A stretch of DNA of 54,667 bases from positions 1-54,667 of the forward strand of contig DNFT01000009.1 in assembly GCA_003486385.1 (NCBI GenBank). Direction: 5' to 3'. The DNA comes from Eubacterium sp. (GTDB taxonomy: Bacteria; Bacillota; Clostridia; Lachnospirales; Lachnospiraceae). The stretch's first letter is position 1. Every line of letters starts with the position of its first letter. Made by a program: the position numbers and the translations under genes. Under the pieces are notes generated by a model. That model searched no databases, had not been told where the DNA came from, and was given only the letters and a program-made list of their open reading frames with translations. Below are positions 51,157 through 54,667 of the stretch, piece by piece.

Positions 51157-53478
51157 TTATTTATCGCTCATTTCACCGTAGATTACTCCTCTTGAGCCGG
51201 TGGCAATAAAGAATCTTCCAAACACCCTCTTATCGCCGTCAATACTGTTTATGTCTCCGAACATCTGCTTATCATTATTTATTTTCTCGTACGTCTCCCC
51301 ATCATCAAAGCTTCTAAAGAAACCATATACACCGTCAATCACTCCGCATATATACAGTGCTTTCCTGTCCTTTAAGTAGTCTCCATCCCTGTTTCCAAGT
51401 CCAAGACCCATCCTGAACACTATGTCTCCCGGCTTAGACAGCTTCTTAAGCTGTGTTGTATCCTCAGCATGGTTATATATCAGCTTATACAATCCGTTCT
51501 CGCCTGCCGCAATGTAGATTACACCTTTCTTACCTGCTTCTACGCGTATTTCCGTTTTATTTGCTGTATCTATGCTGCCAAAATCAATCCCGGAAAGCTT
51601 AACCTGTTTCTGATAAAAATTCTTTCCGCCATCGGTGCTGACAAAGAACTGTCCCGCCTCACTAAAGCCATAAAAGACATCATTGTCCACTCTGTCTGCG
51701 AATACCTTGAACTTACCCGGGCAATTATCAATGTTGACCTTAAAATATGTATTTCCACTGTCATTGCTTGCAACCACAAGCTCTGCCGGAAGGTCAATTC
51801 CGTCCGCTATAGACCACACTATGTTTTGTGTATCCGGTGACATTGCAACCCAGCCTGCATTAACATTAGGCTCCTCTATTCGGTGAAGCTTCTCATCAAT
51901 CCTGCCATCCAGTCCATAAGGCATAGGCAGACGTCTGAAGGTCCTGCAGCCGTCATCGCTCCTTACAAGTCCTCCCTTGGTCTTTCTCTTCCAGTTGCCC
52001 CTTGCCGTGACGATTACAGTATCATATTTTATATCAGAATAATCCCCATTGATACAGGTTATATATCTGTTTCCCTCAGCGTCATCAAAGGAATTCCTGC
52101 ATGGCTCATCAAGTTTTCTGAATGCAAACGCTCCAAGGTCACCTACAATGTCAAGCAGCTTGACATCTCCACCCACAGGTGCATACACATTAAGATGAAC
52201 CGTCTCCTCAATGCCTGTGCACTTATCATGGTATGCCGGGTTATCCGATGTGAACGCGTCACTTCCGAATACTCCTGTTCCCGAATTGAACCACACCTCG
52301 TCCTTGTTGAACGGATTAATTTTTATATCGCTGAGCCAGTGGAGAATCGACACCCCTCCATTGTACTCAGGCCTCATGTAGGAGGTATTAAAATGTATCC
52401 CGCCCTTCTCAAGTCCCTTAAGGCTTATCTCCCATGTTGAGCCATAGTCATGCGATATGTAGACGCATTCAACCCCCTTTAGCTCGCGACATAGTGTAGA
52501 GCATGTTAGCAGCCCCGGTTCACTCTGGCATGAGCATACCCCGCCGAAGCCGTAATCCACATAGCCTTCGGCTCTGGTCTTGTCATCGTCATAAGGCGTT
52601 ATATCATCATACCCTGCTATTTTTCCGTTCTTAAAATGGTATCTGAGCACATGTCCACCAATTACGTCACCTGTATCACAGCTATATCCCATATCGACAA
52701 TATAATTATATCTTCCGGTACTGTTCATAGTAACGTACAGATACTTTCCATCATAATCATACCTTGACGCCACATTTCCATTCATCCTGCAATCAGCTAT
52801 GTCGTAGTCCTTCGGCTGCGCCAGCTCCTCAAAGGTATTTCCCGAATCGTAAGACGCATACAGGCTGTGACCTCTATGTCTGTCATCCGGCCTTGTTGTC
52901 AAGCCTGCCGTCCCGGCTACAATTGTAACACCATCCGGTGATACCCATACAAACGTCATATATTCCTCTGTAAGCGGAAGCTTCTCCCAGCTAATACCGC
53001 GGTCACGGCTTCTTAAAAGTCCTCCAGTCTGACTTGCAAAATAGAGTGTATCGCTGTCGCTCTCATCCACAACCAGTCTCATTCCGGTTCCTCGTCCGCT
53101 TAGGTTGCCATGAACCATGGTCGGAATGCTTCTGTAGATAAAACTCTCACCATAATCCTCCGATATGCATAGCTTTCCCTCAGGCTTTCCATTGATACCA
53201 CATGCAATGTACAATCTCCCAGGATGTTCATTGTCAAGTGCCACCGCAATAGGGAATGTCTCCTCCACATCGAGCATGCTCACATGATCAATAAGACTCT
53301 TCCAGCGTTTCTCGTCATATAAATATCTGTACACACCACCGATATCTGTTCTGGCGTACAATATCCCAGGCACCTTTTTGTGAAAAACAAAGCCCGTGAC
53401 ATAGCCTCCGCCGGGAATCGGTGCATTGTGATACCGGTACGGTATCTGTGCTGTTATCCTCTCCGTTATCCCTGACAT
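51157..53478 (-). CDS. GH74 xyloglucanase, apparently intracellular
   Basis: 773 residues from the ATG at 53478 (MSGITER...), preceded by GGGAGG; the frame upstream lacks a ribosome site. The start PIPGGGYVTGFVFHKKVPGI, catalytic Asp45 in ARTDIGGVYR and Asp447 in VGDLGAF, and many BNR-like SDDGGKTF-type turns (SRDRGISWE, STDGGKNF, SFDDGETY) fit the two seven-bladed propellers of GH74. No signal peptide or lipobox is present, whereas most GH74 endo-xyloglucanases are secreted. It probably trims imported oligosaccharides together with the GH31 downstream. A small CCATC/GATGG hairpin precedes the ribosome site. Confidence 0.94.
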   Translation of the reverse strand: MSGITERITAQIPYRYHNAPIPGGGYVTGFVFHKKVPGILYARTDIGGVYRYLYDEKRWKSLIDHVSMLDVEETFPIAVALDNEHPGRLYIACGINGKPEGKLCISEDYGESFIYRSIPTMVHGNLSGRGTGMRLVVDESDSDTLYFASQTGGLLRSRDRGISWEKLPLTEEYMTFVWVSPDGVTIVAGTAGLTTRPDDRHRGHSLYASYDSGNTFEELAQPKDYDIADCRMNGNVASRYDYDGKYLYVTMNSTGRYNYIVDMGYSCDTGDVIGGHVLRYHFKNGKIAGYDDITPYDDDKTRAEGYVDYGFGGVCSCQSEPGLLTCSTLCRELKGVECVYISHDYGSTWEISLKGLEKGGIHFNTSYMRPEYNGGVSILHWLSDIKINPFNKDEVWFNSGTGVFGSDAFTSDNPAYHDKCTGIEETVHLNVYAPVGGDVKLLDIVGDLGAFAFRKLDEPCRNSFDDAEGNRYITCINGDYSDIKYDTVIVTARGNWKRKTKGGLVRSDDGCRTFRRLPMPYGLDGRIDEKLHRIEEPNVNAGWVAMSPDTQNIVWSIADGIDLPAELVVASNDSGNTYFKVNIDNCPGKFKVFADRVDNDVFYGFSEAGQFFVSTDGGKNFYQKQVKLSGIDFGSIDTANKTEIRVEAGKKGVIYIAAGENGLYKLIYNHAEDTTQLKKLSKPGDIVFRMGLGLGNRDGDYLKDRKALYICGVIDGVYGFFRSFDDGETYEKINNDKQMFGDINSIDGDKRVFGRFFIATGSRGVIYGEMSDK

Positions 53479-53647
53479 AACAATCCTCCCATCCAAATTT
53501 TTCAGATGGTTAGATTGTCTCACTAAATCACGAGCTTTTCTACCCTATTTTTTTTACTTTTTTACTATTTATATTTCGAGGCAATACCTTATAGCATTAC
53601 ATCCATGCTGCAAGCACTCACGCATCGTAACACATACAGCAGTGCTA

Positions 53648-54556
53648 TTACTGTGATACAACCTGAAGCTTCATAACGCTGCCATCATATACCACTGTCA
53701 CTATAAGCTTATCATTCACATAGTAGCTGGTAAGTCCATCCGGTGTAGAACTAGAAAACATAAATCCATTACTTTCAAGAATATCTCCATAATCCGATAC
53801 CATATCGGATGTTATAACGGAAAATGTCATAATTCCCCCACCATTGACCGATTCATATCCTGTAAAGTTCCCGGCAGTCATATACGGAAGCTGTGAAAAT
53901 ACAGAATCCTTATTATCAAAATAAGCATATCTGCCATCTGCCGACTCGGATGGCTTTGTAGGCTCCTGTGTCTCAGGCTCAGCGTATGTAAGAATATCCC
54001 AGTAATTCTCACCCGCCTCAATAAGCATTGTTCCATCTTTATATATCAAGGTAATGCACATCTTACCGCTTGCAGCTGCGAGGTACGCTCTTGTACCATC
54101 CTGACTATTGAGTGTATACTTACCTTCATTTATAACACTCTTAAGATAATCGCTGTAATCTGACTCCTTGGCTCCCGAAAACTTAAGACCTTCCACATAG
54201 CTCTCACTAAAATATTCTTCAAACTTTCCTGCCGTGAATGAAGGTAATGTATTAAATACACTCTTCTTGTCTTCAAAATACACAGCGGCACCGGTAAGCT
54301 GTTTTCTGGTTGTTGTCTCCTCCTGTGTCTGCCCGGTAGTCTCCTTTGTGGATTCCTTCACAGTGGACTCCTTTTCGGTTGTAGTATCCTTCTGTTCATC
54401 CGTCTCGTGCTGACTGGTTGTCTGCGTCTCTGTCCTGGTATATTCAAAGGTTCTGTCAATCTCTGATATATCATCCTTCTTACATGCAGACATTGCTGCC
54501 GTGGCAAATATCACCGCCGATAAAATAACTGATAACTTTCCTAATCTTCTCTTCAT
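53648..54556 (-). CDS. Lipoprotein with duplicated domain
   Basis: 302 residues from the ATG at 54556 (MKRRLG...), with AGGGG seven bases upstream; the ATG two codons earlier sits too close to that site. The signal ends in AAMSAC, a lipobox. A Thr/Glu/Lys-rich linker (about 30-90) leads to two homologous domains of ~90 residues, each starting YF-K-SVF--LP--TAG-F and ending in a TL-Y-DG-M-L strand pattern (for example ITLIYKDGTMLIEAG and VTVVYDGSVMKLQV). I recognise no family. It faces the GH74 gene with a 170-base gap but no clear operon link. Confidence 0.82.
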   Translation of the reverse strand: MKRRLGKLSVILSAVIFATAAMSACKKDDISEIDRTFEYTRTETQTTSQHETDEQKDTTTEKESTVKESTKETTGQTQEETTTRKQLTGAAVYFEDKKSVFNTLPSFTAGKFEEYFSESYVEGLKFSGAKESDYSDYLKSVINEGKYTLNSQDGTRAYLAAASGKMCITLIYKDGTMLIEAGENYWDILTYAEPETQEPTKPSESADGRYAYFDNKDSVFSQLPYMTAGNFTGYESVNGGGIMTFSVITSDMVSDYGDILESNGFMFSSSTPDGLTSYYVNDKLIVTVVYDGSVMKLQVVSQ

Positions 54557-54667
54557 ATACATTCCCCTTTTCGCATAGTCAAATAATTCGCAATATACAA
54601 ATCCATTAATTAAGATTATGTGTTTATAGAACTCTGTGCCAAAGCATGTTATATATACCTAGCTGTG

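Overview
The window looks like chromosomal DNA of an anaerobic, fibre-degrading Lachnospiraceae-type Clostridium (gut or rumen; Coprococcus or Butyrivibrio relatives are plausible, an inference from gene families only). Evidence: a glycyl-radical spare-part protein, YesM/YesN signalling with CUT1-type oligosaccharide transporters, clostridial conserved families (DUF6062, DUF6171, DUF2225, DUF3887), strong AGGAGG ribosome sites, TTGACA/TATAAT promoters and many beta-glucan and xyloglucan enzymes. Nothing looks like a phage, a complete insertion sequence, a CRISPR array or a tRNA/rRNA gene.

Layout. 1-1689: edge of an ABC-F ATPase and a PHP phosphoesterase. 1754-17954: a beta-glucan/oligosaccharide utilisation locus: AraC-type response regulator, large surface GH5 cellulase, YesL-like protein, solute-binding lipoprotein, two permeases, a repeat-containing surface protein, the YesM-like kinase and, divergently, a YicI-type GH31 alpha-xylosidase. 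18261-23646: small ORF, NUDIX hydrolase, GH3 beta-glucosidase, GreA and a GH5 lipoprotein cellulase, with many hairpin-rich intergenic repeats. 24193-28582: glycyl-radical protein, Crp-type regulator, DUF3887, CE2-like esterase and a MATE transporter. 28662-34604: an accessory island with an Asp/Tyr/Trp-rich membrane protein, an RHS-like lipoprotein, an RHS-core/SleB-type hydrolase fusion, a small secreted peptide and a duplicated HTH-TPR regulator. 34792-48000: housekeeping genes (HAD phosphatase, groEL/groES, OGG-type glycosylase, MocR-type regulator, LTA-synthase-like sulfatase, DUF2225, GlnRS, serine hydrolase). 48093-54667: alpha/beta hydrolase, GH31 and GH74 xyloglucan enzymes, and a duplicated-domain lipoprotein.

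How it may work together: surface-anchored GH5 enzymes and a non-catalytic binding protein cut and hold glucans; the ABC importer takes up oligosaccharides under YesM/YesN control; GH31, GH3 and GH74 enzymes without signal peptides finish hydrolysis inside the cell, and a CE2-like esterase removes acetyl groups. The most novel candidate is 28.6-34.6 kb: a secreted peptide gene convergent with, and overlapping, a two-HTH TPR regulator, and divergent across a perfect 17-bp inverted repeat from a secreted mini-RHS protein ending in a SleB-like cell-wall hydrolase. This has the layout of a peptide-pheromone-controlled effector system; that reading is inference.
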